In this document: one piece after another, positions 31,948-41,232 of the stretch
Position numbering within the stretch: position 1 is the stretch's first letter
Layout of the letters: each line of letters opens with the position of its first letter
From: JACDER01 sp963717765
GTDB lineage: Bacteria > Actinomycetota > Thermoleophilia > Gaiellales > Gaiellaceae
Direction: 5' to 3'
Assembly: GCA_963717765.1 (NCBI GenBank)
Contig: CAVQWX010000004.1
Coordinates: 124,001 to 188,000 of the forward strand
Length of the DNA stretch: 64,000 nucleotides
Notes under the pieces: generated by a model
Told to the model about the DNA's origin: nothing
Database searches by the model: none
What the model saw: only the letters and a program-made list of their open reading frames with translations
Made by a program: the position numbers and the translations under genes

Positions 31948-33146
31948 AGCTCTTTCCCGACACCGCCACGGCCCGCGACGGCGAGTTCGAGATCGGGGCC
32001 CTCGGCGCCTCGGAGCTCACGCGCGAGTTCGGCACGCCGCTCGTCGTCTACTGCGAAGAGACGATCCGGGCGCGGGCTCGCGCGTACGGCCAGGCCGCGC
32101 CCGAAGCGCTCGTCGTCTACGGGACGAAGGCGTTCCCGAACGTCGCCGTCATGCGGCTGCTCGCCGAGGAGGGGCTCGGCGCGGACGTGTCCACGCTCGG
32201 GGAGCTGCGGTTCGCCGAGGCCGCGGGAGTTCCGCCCGAGCGGCTCGTCGTCCACGGCAACAACAAGTCGGACGAGGAGCTGCTCGCCGCGGCGGAGGCG
32301 GGCGCGGCGTACGTGGTCCTCGATTCGGTCGAGGAGCTCGAACGGGCGCGCGCCGCCGGCGTCGAAAGCATGCTCGCGCGAGTCACGCCGGGGATCGAAG
32401 CCGAGACGCACGAGGCGATCCGCACCGGCCACGTCGGCTCGAAGTTCGGGATGTCGCCGGGCGAGGCACTCGGCATCCGCGGCGCCCTCGCCGGCCTCCA
32501 CGTCCACATCGGATCCCAGCTCCTCTCGACCGGCGGGGCGCAGCAGACGCTTCAGTGGCTGAACCGCTTCCTCGCCGAAACCGGCTGGGAGCCGGACGTG
32601 GTCGATCTGGGCGGCGGACTCGGGGTTCCCACACACCCGAGCGAGAACGCTCCTTCGATCGCAGAGCTCGTCGGCCTGCTCGTCGGCGGGCTGGACACGA
32701 ACGCCCGCCTCATCCTGGAGCCCGGCCGCTCGCTCGTCGGCCAGGCGGGAGTGACGTTGTACCGCGTCGGCTCGGTCAAGCGAGCGGGGGAGAGGACCTG
32801 GGTGGCCGTCGACGGCGGACTCTCGGACAATCCGCGCCCGCAGTTGTACGGCGCGCGGTACACCGGCATCCTCGCGACCCCCGCGCAGGACCGCCCCGAG
32901 CTGACGGTCGGGATCGCCGGCCTGCACTGCGAGTCCGGTGATGTGCTGATCGATGCGGTCGAGCTGCCGGAGCCGCGCCGCGGCGACCTGCTCGCAGTTC
33001 CCGCGACCGGGGCGTACACGCTCTCGATGGGCTCCAATTACAACGCCGTTCCTCGACCGGCTGCTGTGCTCGTCGCGGCCGGGAACGCCCGGCTGATCAA
33101 GCGACGCGAGACGCTGGAGGACCTACTGGCGCTCGAGCCCGGCTAA
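31935..33146 (+). CDS. lysA: Diaminopimelate decarboxylase
   Basis: A 403-residue PLP enzyme of the alanine-racemase-fold decarboxylases that makes L-lysine from meso-diaminopimelate. The PLP lysine lies in VVYGTKAFPN near residue 57, with HGNNKSDEEL, HIGSQ, GGGLGVP, EPGRSLV, and the catalytic Cys in CESGDVL. TTG 31935 is the only standard start close to the conserved N-terminus (ELFPDTATA). A few upstream frames run into the cupin gene, so this start is tentative. Confidence 0.9.
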   Translation: MVGLELFPDTATARDGEFEIGALGASELTREFGTPLVVYCEETIRARARAYGQAAPEALVVYGTKAFPNVAVMRLLAEEGLGADVSTLGELRFAEAAGVPPERLVVHGNNKSDEELLAAAEAGAAYVVLDSVEELERARAAGVESMLARVTPGIEAETHEAIRTGHVGSKFGMSPGEALGIRGALAGLHVHIGSQLLSTGGAQQTLQWLNRFLAETGWEPDVVDLGGGLGVPTHPSENAPSIAELVGLLVGGLDTNARLILEPGRSLVGQAGVTLYRVGSVKRAGERTWVAVDGGLSDNPRPQLYGARYTGILATPAQDRPELTVGIAGLHCESGDVLIDAVELPEPRRGDLLAVPATGAYTLSMGSNYNAVPRPAAVLVAAGNARLIKRRETLEDLLALEPG

Positions 33147-33159
33147 CCGCTCGCGCCGC

Positions 33160-33492
33160 CCGCGGGGCGGTGCGCTCGCGCTCGCGGCCGGCCATCGGCG
33201 GGTCGAGACGACGCGCGACCGCCTCCGTGCCCGCGTGGACGTCCGCCGGCGCGACGCGCGGAGCGGCTCTGCCTTACCCTTCGCCTTTACAGGGTCGGCG
33301 AGCTCGGACGTGACTGCACCCGATAGGAGGCGATGCTTCGATTCGCCTATGAGGATCACGCCGGGCTCGGCGGCCTGCTCGAGCCTTGCCGCGACGTTTG
33401 ACCGCATCGCCCCTGACGAGCACGTCGCCTGTGCCGGCGACTAGCAAGCGGGCCTCCTCGCGGTTCTCGGCTCCGCATTGCGGACAGGTCAT
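33160..33492 (-). pseudogene. Remnant of an adenylate/guanylate cyclase protein
   Basis: The frame starts at ATG 33492 with MTCPQCGAENREEAR, the zinc-ribbon opening typical of large cyclase-AAA regulators, but jumps straight to VAGTGDVLVRGDAV, the end of a class III cyclase domain. The matching continuation, NVAARLEQAAEPGVILIGES and then KAKGKAEPLRA, lies in a different frame. Most of the cyclase domain, including the catalytic Asp residues, and the whole ATPase region are gone. This is an internally deleted, frameshifted relic between lysA and fbiC. Confidence 0.75.
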
Positions 33493-33504
33493 GCCGCAGC
33501 GAGT

Positions 33505-35958
33505 CTACGACGCAGAAGCGCCTACGAGGCCGGGACGGACGAGCTGACGCGGAGAGCGGAGGCGAGCGTCGTTCACGCTCGGGTTGCGCGGTTCGACTAT
33601 GGGCGCGGCGCCGAACGATCTGCGAGTGCGCTCGAGATGGGGATGGCCGTAGAGCGTCGTTCGCTGCCGCGGCGTGCGGCCGAGGTCGCGGATCGCCTCC
33701 TCCATCCGCTCGGGCGGCATCTCCTGTCCGTGGGCGGCTCCGGCCGCGCGCGAGATCGACTCGTTCATCAGGGTGCCACCGAGGTCGTTGGCCCCCGCCT
33801 GGAGCGCGGCCTTGGAGCCTTCGAGGCCGAGCTTGACCCAGGACGCCTGGATGTTCGTTATCCACGGATGGAGCCCCAGCCGGCCGGCGGCATGGACGAG
33901 GAGCGCCTCGCGGAAGGTCGGCCCCGGACGCGCGCGACCTTTGAGGTAGATCGGCGCCTCCATGTGCACGAAGGGGAGGGGGACGAACTCCGTGAAGCCG
34001 CCGGTTCGTTTCTGCTGGTCGCGCAATTCGATCAAGTGGCGCGCCCAGCTGCAGGGTGCGTCGGCGTGACCAAACATGATCGTGGTCGTCGAACGCAGGC
34101 CGGCCCGGTGCGCCGCGTCGTGCACCTCGAGCCACTGCGCGGTCGAGACCTTGTCCGGGCAGATCACCGCGCGGACCTCGTCGTCCAGGATCTCGGCGGC
34201 AGTGCCCGGCAGAGAGGCCAAGCCCGCTGTGCGGAGTCTGGTCACGTACTCGTCCAGGGTCAGCCCGAGCGTCGTGGCTCCCTGCCAGACCTCGAGCGCG
34301 GAGAAGGCATGGACGTGGATGTCCGGCAGCGCGCCTTTGATCGCGCGGCACACGTCCAGGTAGAAGTCGCCGGTAAAGGCGGGGTGGATGCCGCCCTGGA
34401 GGCAGACCTCGACTCCACCGCGCTCCCAGGCTTCGCGCGAGCGGCGGACGATCTCGTCCATGGGCACGAGGTAGGGCCGGCCGCGGAGGTCTTCGGCCAG
34501 CTTGCCTTTGGAGAATGCGCAGAAGCCGCAGCGGAAGTAGCAGACGTTCGTGTAGTTGATGTTGCGGGTCACCACGTAGGTCACGGTGTCGCCGCTCACC
34601 TCGCGCCGGAGGTCGTCGGCGGCGCGGAGGACCGCCACGAGGTCCGGGCCGCGCGCCTGCAGGAGCGCGGTGACGTCGGACTCGTCGAGCTCGTCCTCGG
34701 CCCGGCTCTTGGCCAGCGCCTGCGCAATGGGCGCCGACACTTTCGGTCGAATTCCGGCACCCACGCGTACGGGTTTCCTCGTTAGGCTCGCAGTGGGGAG
34801 GAGGTTGGTGGCCACCCCGGCCGCAGACGGCGTCTCGGGCGAGCCGGCGGCCCAGCGATCCTCGCGTCCGAGCCCGTCCGCGTCCGCCCGGCGCAGCACC
34901 GCAGAGACGACCGCCGGATCGGCCCAGCGCTTCAGGGCGGCGACATATTCCGGATAGATCGGCAGCCGGGGCGCGAGCCGCAACCCGCGCGCTTCGGTCG
35001 CCTGCTGGAGGCGCTCCACCTCGGGCCACGGCGCCTCCGGGTTCACGTGGTCGACCGTCACCGGCGAGACGCCGCCCCAGTCGTTGATCCCCGCGTCCAG
35101 CAGCCGCGGGAACTCGTCGTAGCTCAGGTTCGGCGGCGCCTGGATGTTCCAGCGCGGCCCGAGCAGCACGCGCGCGGCCGCGGCGGTCCACAACAACTCG
35201 TCCAGCGACGGTTCCTGATGCCCGGCCATCCGCGTTCCCGGCTTCGCGCGGAAGTTCTGGACGATCACCTCCTGCACGTGCCCGTAGCGCTCGCCGAGCT
35301 CCCGGATCGCGAGGAGCGACTCGATCCGCTCCTCCCTGGTCTCGCCGATCCCGATGAGGATGCCGGTCGTGAACGGCACCGCCGCCTCTCCCGCCAGCCG
35401 CAGCGTCTCGAGGCGGCGCGCCGGCAGCTTGTCGGGCGAGCCGAAGTGCGGCCCGCCGCGTGCCGACAGCCGCTCGGAGGACGACTCCAACATGATCCCC
35501 TGGGACGCGCTCACCCGCCGCAGCCGGGCCAGGTCGGCGGCGTCCATTACCCCCGGGTTCAGGTGCGGCAGCAACCCCGTCTCCTCGAGCACGACTCGCG
35601 CCGCCTGTTCGAGGTACTCCAGCGTCGTCTCACATCCGAGCTCCGCGAGCTCGTCCCGCGCCGCGCGATAGCGCAACTCCGGTTTGTCGCCGAGTGTGAA
35701 CAGCGCCTCGTGGCAGCCCGCCGCGGCGCCCGCGCGCGCCACAGCCAGAACCTCTTCGAGCGGCATGTACGCGCGCTCGCCCCGCCGCGGCGGCCGCGCG
35801 AATGTGCAGTAGTGGCACACGTCCCGGCAGAGCTTCGTCAGCGGGATGAAGACCTTGGGGGAATAGGTGACGAGCGTCGCCGTTCCCTGCTCGCGCAGCG
35901 CCCGCGCCTCCGCGCACAGCTCGTCTGTCGGCACGTCGACGAGCGCGGACGGCTCCAT
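33505..35958 (-). CDS. fbiC: FO synthase (fused CofG-CofH)
   Basis: An 817-residue bifunctional radical SAM enzyme making 7,8-didemethyl-8-hydroxy-5-deazariboflavin, the chromophore of coenzyme F420, from tyrosine and the riboflavin precursor. The N-terminal CofG half has CRDVCHYCTF near residue 44. The C-terminal CofH half has CYFRCGFCAFSKGK near residue 470, followed by CLQGGIHP. Both cluster motifs are intact, and the fused form is typical of actinobacteria. ATG 35958 lies six bases after TAAGCT. Confidence 0.96.
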   Translation of the reverse strand: MEPSALVDVPTDELCAEARALREQGTATLVTYSPKVFIPLTKLCRDVCHYCTFARPPRRGERAYMPLEEVLAVARAGAAAGCHEALFTLGDKPELRYRAARDELAELGCETTLEYLEQAARVVLEETGLLPHLNPGVMDAADLARLRRVSASQGIMLESSSERLSARGGPHFGSPDKLPARRLETLRLAGEAAVPFTTGILIGIGETREERIESLLAIRELGERYGHVQEVIVQNFRAKPGTRMAGHQEPSLDELLWTAAAARVLLGPRWNIQAPPNLSYDEFPRLLDAGINDWGGVSPVTVDHVNPEAPWPEVERLQQATEARGLRLAPRLPIYPEYVAALKRWADPAVVSAVLRRADADGLGREDRWAAGSPETPSAAGVATNLLPTASLTRKPVRVGAGIRPKVSAPIAQALAKSRAEDELDESDVTALLQARGPDLVAVLRAADDLRREVSGDTVTYVVTRNINYTNVCYFRCGFCAFSKGKLAEDLRGRPYLVPMDEIVRRSREAWERGGVEVCLQGGIHPAFTGDFYLDVCRAIKGALPDIHVHAFSALEVWQGATTLGLTLDEYVTRLRTAGLASLPGTAAEILDDEVRAVICPDKVSTAQWLEVHDAAHRAGLRSTTTIMFGHADAPCSWARHLIELRDQQKRTGGFTEFVPLPFVHMEAPIYLKGRARPGPTFREALLVHAAGRLGLHPWITNIQASWVKLGLEGSKAALQAGANDLGGTLMNESISRAAGAAHGQEMPPERMEEAIRDLGRTPRQRTTLYGHPHLERTRRSFGAAPIVEPRNPSVNDARLRSPRQLVRPGLVGASAS

Positions 35959-35964
35959 CGCCGG

Positions 35965-35970
35965 AGCTTA
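35965..35970 (-). promoter_or_regulatory. -10 element of fbiC, leaderless start
   Basis: TAAGCT on the minus strand, six bases before the fbiC ATG. No -35 box is convincing. Confidence 0.35.
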
Positions 35971-36010
35971 CGGGACGGACCTCGCAGCCGGTGAAGCGCG
36001 TAGATCGGGC

Positions 36011-36610
36011 ATGCGACGCGCGTGGATCGTGCCCGTCGTACTCGTCGCGGCGGGCTGCGGAGGATCGGCGAACGCACCCGTTCTGTCGCGCGCGTCCCCC
36101 GCTGACGTTCGGCCCCGCGGAGTTCGTCCGGCCGCAGGGCGGCATGGGCTACGAGACGGGCCGCAGCTTTCTCGCTGCCGGGCGCGCGTTCCAGCTGTGG
36201 GTCCGCTCTCCTGACGCGCACCCGTCCGAGGCCTCACTCGAGCAGGCGAATGCCTTCCTCGCGAGCGTCCGCGCCGAGCCGGGCGACTTCTACCCCGGCA
36301 CCGTCGATCCCGCCGCCTTCGTGCCGGCTGAGGGCCGGGACACGGGCTCGACGGGCCCGGCCGAGATCCAGCCGGACGGGCAGCAGACGATCTCGTGGGC
36401 CTCCACGGTCCCCTACCGCGACTCGGGCCTCCAGTTCCCGCCAAGCGCGACGCTTGGCGCGCTCCCTCTCGACGGGATCGTGCTGACGGTCAGGCTCGAC
36501 CGGCAGGGGAGCGAAGGCGGCCCGCGCAGCTGGACGCAGCACAGGCGGAGCTCGACCGCGTCGACCTGCCGGCGTGGCCGGCGTGGGACGCTACTTCCGC
36601 GGCGCGGTGA
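36011..36610 (+). pseudogene. Frameshifted lipoprotein gene
   Basis: Starts at ATG 36011 with RRAWIVPVVLVAAGCGG, a lipoprotein signal with lipobox VAAGC. Frame then shifts near a run of five C (about 36098) into LTFGPAEFVRPQGGMGYETG and a long readable stretch up to about 36500 (VLTVRLDRQG). It shifts again near a run of four G into AQLDAAQAELDRVDLPAWPA, stopping at 36610. Both breaks sit in homopolymers, so they could be real decay or sequencing/assembly errors. The protein would be a secreted lipoprotein of about 195 residues, family not recognised. It is convergent with the second livK gene. Confidence 0.65.
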
Positions 36611-37862
36611 CGAGCTTGCCGAACGGGTACCAGCGCCCCTTGTGCCAGCGCTGGAACTGCGCCTGCTCGATCGGCCAGCGGTCGGTGGGCGAGGTCTTGA
36701 TCCTGATCCCGGGCAGCACGAACGGGTTGTTCCTGATGTTCAGGTGGAGAACGCCTTTCATCAGGCTCTTGCGGGATAGGTTCTTGCCCGCGCCCTTGAG
36801 CGCGTCCACCATCACCGAGGCGGACACCATCCCCGCGAGGTAGTAGCCGCTGCACCAGTTCGGCGGGACGCTCGCCTTGCACTTCGAGGCGGGCCCCGGC
36901 TTTCCGCCGTTGCCGTACTTGGACATGATCGTCTTGTAGAGCTTCATGCCCTTGTCCTTGTCGAAGGACGGGTTGGCGGGATCCTTGAAGAACGCGATCG
37001 AGATCGCGCCCTCGGTCTGGCCGCTCGTGCTGGCCAGCTGCATGACGCTCGTGGCGGCGGCGACCGCGTTGACGAAGATCTGCTTCGGCTTCCACCCGAG
37101 CTTCTTGATGTAGACGAACGACTGGATGGCGAATTTGCCGAAGGCGAAGATCATCACGACGTTGGCGCCGGAGGCCTTCAGCGAGTTGATCTGGTTGGAG
37201 ACGTCGGTCGACGTCGGGTCGTAGCTCTTGCTGCTCACGATCAGGCCCTGCTTCGAGCCGAGCCCCTTCTTCAGGCCCGAGAGCAGCTCGCGCCCGTACT
37301 CGTCGTCCTGGTAGACGACTCCGATCTTCGCGCCCTTGACCTTCGCCTTGACGTAGCGGCCGTAGACGATCCCCTCTCCGGTGTAGGTCGGGATGAGGCC
37401 GATCGTCATCGGGTACTGCTTCGCGTCGCGCGCCCAGCCGCCATAGCCGCTCGCCACGAAGACCTGCGGGACGCCGACGGCGTTCAGATACGCGCGTGTC
37501 GCGAGGTTCTGCGCCGTGCCGAGCGGGTTGAAGATCGCGAACACGTGGTCCTGCTGGACGAGCTGGCGCGTGACCTGGATCGTCTTGGCCGGGTCGTAGG
37601 CGTCGTCCTTGTAGTCGTAGTTGATCTTGCGCTTGAAAACGCCCTTGTGCGCGTTCGTGGACTTGAAGAACGCGTCAGCTCCCTTGGCGGTCAGCCCGCC
37701 GGACGAGGCCTCGCCGGAGAGCGGCACGGTTCCCCCGAGCAGGATGGATGTGCTCGTCACTCCCGGATCGGCCGCCGACGACGCCTGCACGGCGAGCGGA
37801 AGCCCGAGCGCAAGCAGGCAGAGAGAGGGGAGGAGGAGGCGGCGGCGCACTGTGCTGAACAA
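36591..37862 (-). CDS. ABC transporter substrate-binding protein, LivK-like
   Basis: A 423-residue type I periplasmic-binding-fold protein. The N-terminal signal peptide (RRRLLLPSLCLLALGLPLAV) has no lipobox Cys, unlike the LivK at the left of the window, so it may be freely secreted or anchored by the uncleaved signal. Mature start VTSTSILLGGTVPLSGEA is typical of the family. A Cys pair (SKCKASVPPNWC) may form a disulfide. TTG 37862 directly follows the livM stop; GTG 37850 is an alternative. It is last in its operon rather than first. Confidence 0.88.
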   Translation of the reverse strand: MFSTVRRRLLLPSLCLLALGLPLAVQASSAADPGVTSTSILLGGTVPLSGEASSGGLTAKGADAFFKSTNAHKGVFKRKINYDYKDDAYDPAKTIQVTRQLVQQDHVFAIFNPLGTAQNLATRAYLNAVGVPQVFVASGYGGWARDAKQYPMTIGLIPTYTGEGIVYGRYVKAKVKGAKIGVVYQDDEYGRELLSGLKKGLGSKQGLIVSSKSYDPTSTDVSNQINSLKASGANVVMIFAFGKFAIQSFVYIKKLGWKPKQIFVNAVAAATSVMQLASTSGQTEGAISIAFFKDPANPSFDKDKGMKLYKTIMSKYGNGGKPGPASKCKASVPPNWCSGYYLAGMVSASVMVDALKGAGKNLSRKSLMKGVLHLNIRNNPFVLPGIRIKTSPTDRWPIEQAQFQRWHKGRWYPFGKLVTAPRK

Positions 37863-38879
37863 TTATGACCCGCGGAACAGGCGATCGGTTAGGGGTCTGG
37901 ATGCTTTGCGTATGAGACCGGTGAGGCCGAAGGGAAGGAGGATGACGACGACGATCAGCACGATCGCGTACGCGACCGAGGGAGCGCCCGGCGCCTTCGA
38001 CACGTACTTCGAGGCCAGGTCAGGGACGTACTGGATGAAAAGCGCACCGGCGACGATCCCCCAGATCGATCCCAGGCCGGAGATCACGGCCCCGATCACG
38101 AGGTAGAGCGAGAGGACGATCGGAAACGTGTCCGGATTGACGAAGGTGGTGGCGAGCGCGAAGAGCGACCCGGCGATGCCCGCGTAGAAGGCGGAAAGGC
38201 CGAACGCGAGCGTCTTGTAGAGCGGAAGGTTGACCCCGGACGAGCTGGCGGCGACCTCGCTGTCGCGGATCGCGCGGAACGTGCGCCCCATTCTTCCGCC
38301 GAGGATCACCCAGGCGACGACGAAGAGGATCGCGGCGACCGTCCAGCACAGGTAGTACAGCCAGTTGTTGAACGTCAACGTCTGCCCCAGCACGTGCACG
38401 TTCTGGTAGCCCTTTCCGGTGAAGCCCGGCCGGCTGAAGAGCTGGATGCCCTCCGTCCCGCCGCTGAAGTGGTCGAACTTCTTGAGGACGGCCGGCAACG
38501 CCACCGCAAGGGCAAATGTCGCGAGCGCGAGGTACATCCCTGAGAGCCGCAGCGCGGGCAGCCCGAAGAGGAGCCCTGCGCCGCCCGCGACCAGTCCCGC
38601 GAGCGGGATCGTCCAGACGTCGCGCACGTTGTGATGCCCGACCATGACGGCGGTCGTGTAGCCGCCGATCGCCATGAAGGCGCCGTGGCCGAGCGAGATC
38701 TGGCCCGTGTACCCGGTGAGGATGTTCAGCCCGAGGATGGCGACGAAGTAGATGCCGACATACGCGACCTCGGAAGCGCGGAAGTCGCTCAGCCAGTGGG
38801 GCAGGAGCGCAAGGAAGGCGACGCCGGCGAGGAAGGCGGCGGCCTGCACGCACAGCGTGATCACGCGGCGCGGCGTCAT
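37863..38879 (-). CDS. livM: Branched-chain amino acid ABC permease LivM (second cassette)
   Basis: A 338-residue inner-membrane permease of about eight to nine helices, with GLNILTGYTGQISLGHGAFMA, the diagnostic LivM motif, and the loop RAIRDSEVAASSSGVNL. Its ATG overlaps the livH stop as ATGA. It is shorter than the first-cassette LivM and has no extended N-terminus. Confidence 0.92.
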   Translation of the reverse strand: MTPRRVITLCVQAAAFLAGVAFLALLPHWLSDFRASEVAYVGIYFVAILGLNILTGYTGQISLGHGAFMAIGGYTTAVMVGHHNVRDVWTIPLAGLVAGGAGLLFGLPALRLSGMYLALATFALAVALPAVLKKFDHFSGGTEGIQLFSRPGFTGKGYQNVHVLGQTLTFNNWLYYLCWTVAAILFVVAWVILGGRMGRTFRAIRDSEVAASSSGVNLPLYKTLAFGLSAFYAGIAGSLFALATTFVNPDTFPIVLSLYLVIGAVISGLGSIWGIVAGALFIQYVPDLASKYVSKAPGAPSVAYAIVLIVVVILLPFGLTGLIRKASRPLTDRLFRGS

Positions 38880-39757
38880 ACGCGCCTCACCGTCGAGCGC
38901 CCAAACAGGCCGGTCGGCCTGACCAGGAGGACGGCCAGGATGACGACGAACGCAACCGGGAGCTTGAGCGCGTCGCCGACGAAGTCCACATACGTCGAGA
39001 CAAGGTTCAGCCCGACGCCGAGGACCAGCCCGCCCAGGACGGCGCCGAGCGGGCTGTCCAGTCCTCCGAGGATGGCGGCCGCGATGGCGTACAACAGGAC
39101 CGGCCGCATCATGTTCGGGTCGAGGAAGACGGTCGGCGCCACCATCATCGCGGACACCGCTCCCAGCACCGAGGCGAAGCCCCATCCCAGGGCCAGCATC
39201 CAGCCGACGCGCACGCCGACGAGCCGGCTTGCCTCCGGGTTGAAGGCGGCGGCGCGCATGGCCAGCCCGACCTTCGTGAAGCGGAAGAAGAGATACAGGA
39301 GCGCGACCATCCCGAGCGACACCCCGATCACGCCGAAGTCCTGGATGGAGAAGGCGACCCCCCCGACGTTGATCGCGCGTGTCGAAAAGGCGCTTGGGAA
39401 CGCGCGCGTCTCGCCGCCCCAGATCCAGAACGCCGCACCGTTCAGCCCGATCAGCAGGCCGACCGTGACGATCACGATTGCCACCACAGGGGCGCGCTCC
39501 ACCGGCCTGATCACCACGCGCTCGACGGCGACGCCGCCGAGGAACGCGAGCCCCAGCGTCGCGAAGAAGGCGGCCCAGTACGGCCACCCCGAGTCGATCA
39601 GCCAGAGCGCGATGAAGGCGGCGAACATCCCCATCTCGCCCTGGGCGAAGTTGATCACGCGCGTGGCGCGGTAAATGAGGACAATGGCGAGCGCGAGACT
39701 GCCGTAGATCCCGCCGGTGGCGAGGCCGCTGACGACCTGTTGCAGGAAGTTCGCCAT
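38876..39757 (-). CDS. livH: Branched-chain amino acid ABC permease LivH (second cassette)
   Basis: A 293-residue inner-membrane permease of about eight helices, with LAIVLIYRATRVINFAQGEM, the LivH signature, near residue 20 and the coupling loop AFNPEASRLVGVRVG. Its ATG shares one base with the livF stop (TGATG). It partners the LivM downstream. Confidence 0.92.
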   Translation of the reverse strand: MANFLQQVVSGLATGGIYGSLALAIVLIYRATRVINFAQGEMGMFAAFIALWLIDSGWPYWAAFFATLGLAFLGGVAVERVVIRPVERAPVVAIVIVTVGLLIGLNGAAFWIWGGETRAFPSAFSTRAINVGGVAFSIQDFGVIGVSLGMVALLYLFFRFTKVGLAMRAAAFNPEASRLVGVRVGWMLALGWGFASVLGAVSAMMVAPTVFLDPNMMRPVLLYAIAAAILGGLDSPLGAVLGGLVLGVGLNLVSTYVDFVGDALKLPVAFVVILAVLLVRPTGLFGRSTVRRV

Positions 39758-40467
39758 CAGTACCCCAGATAGCTCCGCCGGACGGACTCGTCTCGCCGCA
39801 GCTCCTCGCTCGTCCCGGTCACGACGACGCGCCCTACTTCGAGCACGTATGCCCGCGCCGCCGCGTCAAGCGCCATTGCCGCGTTCTGCTCGACCACGAG
39901 CACCGACAGCCCCTCCTTCTCGTTCAGCTCGCGCACGATGCGGAAGATCTCGGCCACGACCGACGGGGCGAGCCCGAGCGAGGGCTCGTCCAGGAGCAGC
40001 AGCCGCGGGCGCTGCATCAGCGCGCGGCCGAGCGCGAGCATCTGTTGCTCGCCGCCGCTCAGCGTCCCTGCCTGCTGTCCCTCCCGCCGCAGCATCCAGG
40101 GAAAGAGGTTCAGCACGCGCGCGTAGTCCGCCTTGAACGCCGCGGTGCGCTGCGTGTACGCGCCGAGCCGGAGGTTCTCCTTGACGGAAAGCTCCGCGAA
40201 TGTGCCGCGGCCTTCCGGCACGTGCGCGATCCCGAGCCGTGCGACCGCCTCTGGCCCGCGGCGGCCCAGGCGCCGGCCGTCGAAGACGATGTCGCCGCTG
40301 CGCCGGACGGTGCCGGAAACCGCACGGAGCGTCGTCGTCTTCCCGGCCCCGTTCGCCCCGAGGACGGCGACGATCGAGCCGTCCTCCACCGCGAGCGACA
40401 CGCCGTGCAGCGCCTTGGTCGCGCCGTAGCGCGCCTCCACGTTGTCGAGCTCGAGCAACGCCGCCAC
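39757..40467 (-). CDS. livF: Branched-chain amino acid ABC transporter ATP-binding protein LivF
   Basis: A 236-residue ABC ATPase. Walker A GANGAGKTT, LivF-specific AHVPEGRGTFAELSVKENL, signature LSGGEQQMLALGRAL and Walker B LLLLDEPSLGLAP are all present. It works as a heterodimer with LivG. GTG start shares one base with the livG stop (TAGTG). Confidence 0.94.
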   Translation of the reverse strand: MAALLELDNVEARYGATKALHGVSLAVEDGSIVAVLGANGAGKTTTLRAVSGTVRRSGDIVFDGRRLGRRGPEAVARLGIAHVPEGRGTFAELSVKENLRLGAYTQRTAAFKADYARVLNLFPWMLRREGQQAGTLSGGEQQMLALGRALMQRPRLLLLDEPSLGLAPSVVAEIFRIVRELNEKEGLSVLVVEQNAAMALDAAARAYVLEVGRVVVTGTSEELRRDESVRRSYLGY

Positions 40468-41186
40468 TAGTGACCCGGCCCCAGGTAGGCCTCGATCACG
40501 GCGGGGTCGTTCTGCACCTCGGCAGGTGTGCCCGAGGCGATCAGCTGGCCGAAATCGAGGACGAACACGCGATCGGAGATCCCCATCACGAGGTTCATGT
40601 GGTGCTCGACGAGAAGGACGGTCAGATCGAAGTCGTCCCGAATCCGACGGATGAAGCCGGCGAGCTCCTCGACCTCCTCGTGGCTGAGCCCGCCCGCGGG
40701 CTCGTCCAGCAGCAGGAGCCGCGGGCGAGACGCGAGCGCCCGCGCGATTTCGACGCGCTTCTGCAGGCCGTAGGGCAGGTCGCTCGCCGGCGACTCGGCC
40801 ACGTGCGACAGGCCCACGTATTCGAGAGTCTCCCGCGCCCGCTGACCTCCCCCGCGCAGAACGTGCCGGCTGTGCGTCCCCATGAGGACGTTCTCCGCGA
40901 CGGTCATCGTGGAGAAGAGCTCGACGTTCTGGAACGTGCGCGCGATGCCCCGGTGCACGACGCGGTACGTCGGCGTCCGCAAGAGCGACTGCCCGTCGAA
41001 GACGAGGTCACCGGACTGCGGCTTGTACAGGCGGGTGATCACGTTGAACAGCGTCGTCTTGCCTGCGCCGTTCGGACCGATCAGGCCGACGATCTCCCCG
41101 GGTGCGGCCTCGACCGAGACGTCGTCGAGCGCGACGATCCCGCCGAAGCGCCGGGTGACGTGCTCAACCGAGAGCAAGGGCGCCAC
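40467..41186 (-). CDS. livG: Branched-chain amino acid ABC transporter ATP-binding protein LivG (second cassette)
   Basis: A 239-residue ABC ATPase with Walker A GPNGAGKTT, the LivG segment GIARTFQNVELFSTMTVAEN and Walker B LLLLDEPAGGLS. The ABC signature is degenerate (LPYGLQKRVEIARAL instead of LSGGQ), which is common in LivG. It is the first gene of the second cassette. It starts 38 to 47 bases from the divergent BNR gene. Confidence 0.93.
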   Translation of the reverse strand: MAPLLSVEHVTRRFGGIVALDDVSVEAAPGEIVGLIGPNGAGKTTLFNVITRLYKPQSGDLVFDGQSLLRTPTYRVVHRGIARTFQNVELFSTMTVAENVLMGTHSRHVLRGGGQRARETLEYVGLSHVAESPASDLPYGLQKRVEIARALASRPRLLLLDEPAGGLSHEEVEELAGFIRRIRDDFDLTVLLVEHHMNLVMGISDRVFVLDFGQLIASGTPAEVQNDPAVIEAYLGPGH

Positions 41187-41219
41187 GCGCGAACCTTAAA
41201 TCGGTTTCCGCGGTCTGGG

Positions 41220-41225
41220 TATCGT
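41220..41225 (+). promoter_or_regulatory. -10 element of the secreted BNR gene, leaderless start
   Basis: TATCGT followed by seven bases and GTG 41233. This spacing decides the start in favour of GTG 41233 over the in-frame GTG 41224, which would overlap the -10 box. Confidence 0.45.
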
Positions 41226-41232
41226 GGCTCGA

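Noticed and set aside
33505..35958. Long open frames on the plus strand opposite fbiC, and similar long antisense frames opposite leuS, lepA and the glycosyltransferase
   Set aside because: They are composition artefacts of high GC: Arg/Ala/Gly-rich, no domain, and opposite clearly conserved genes.
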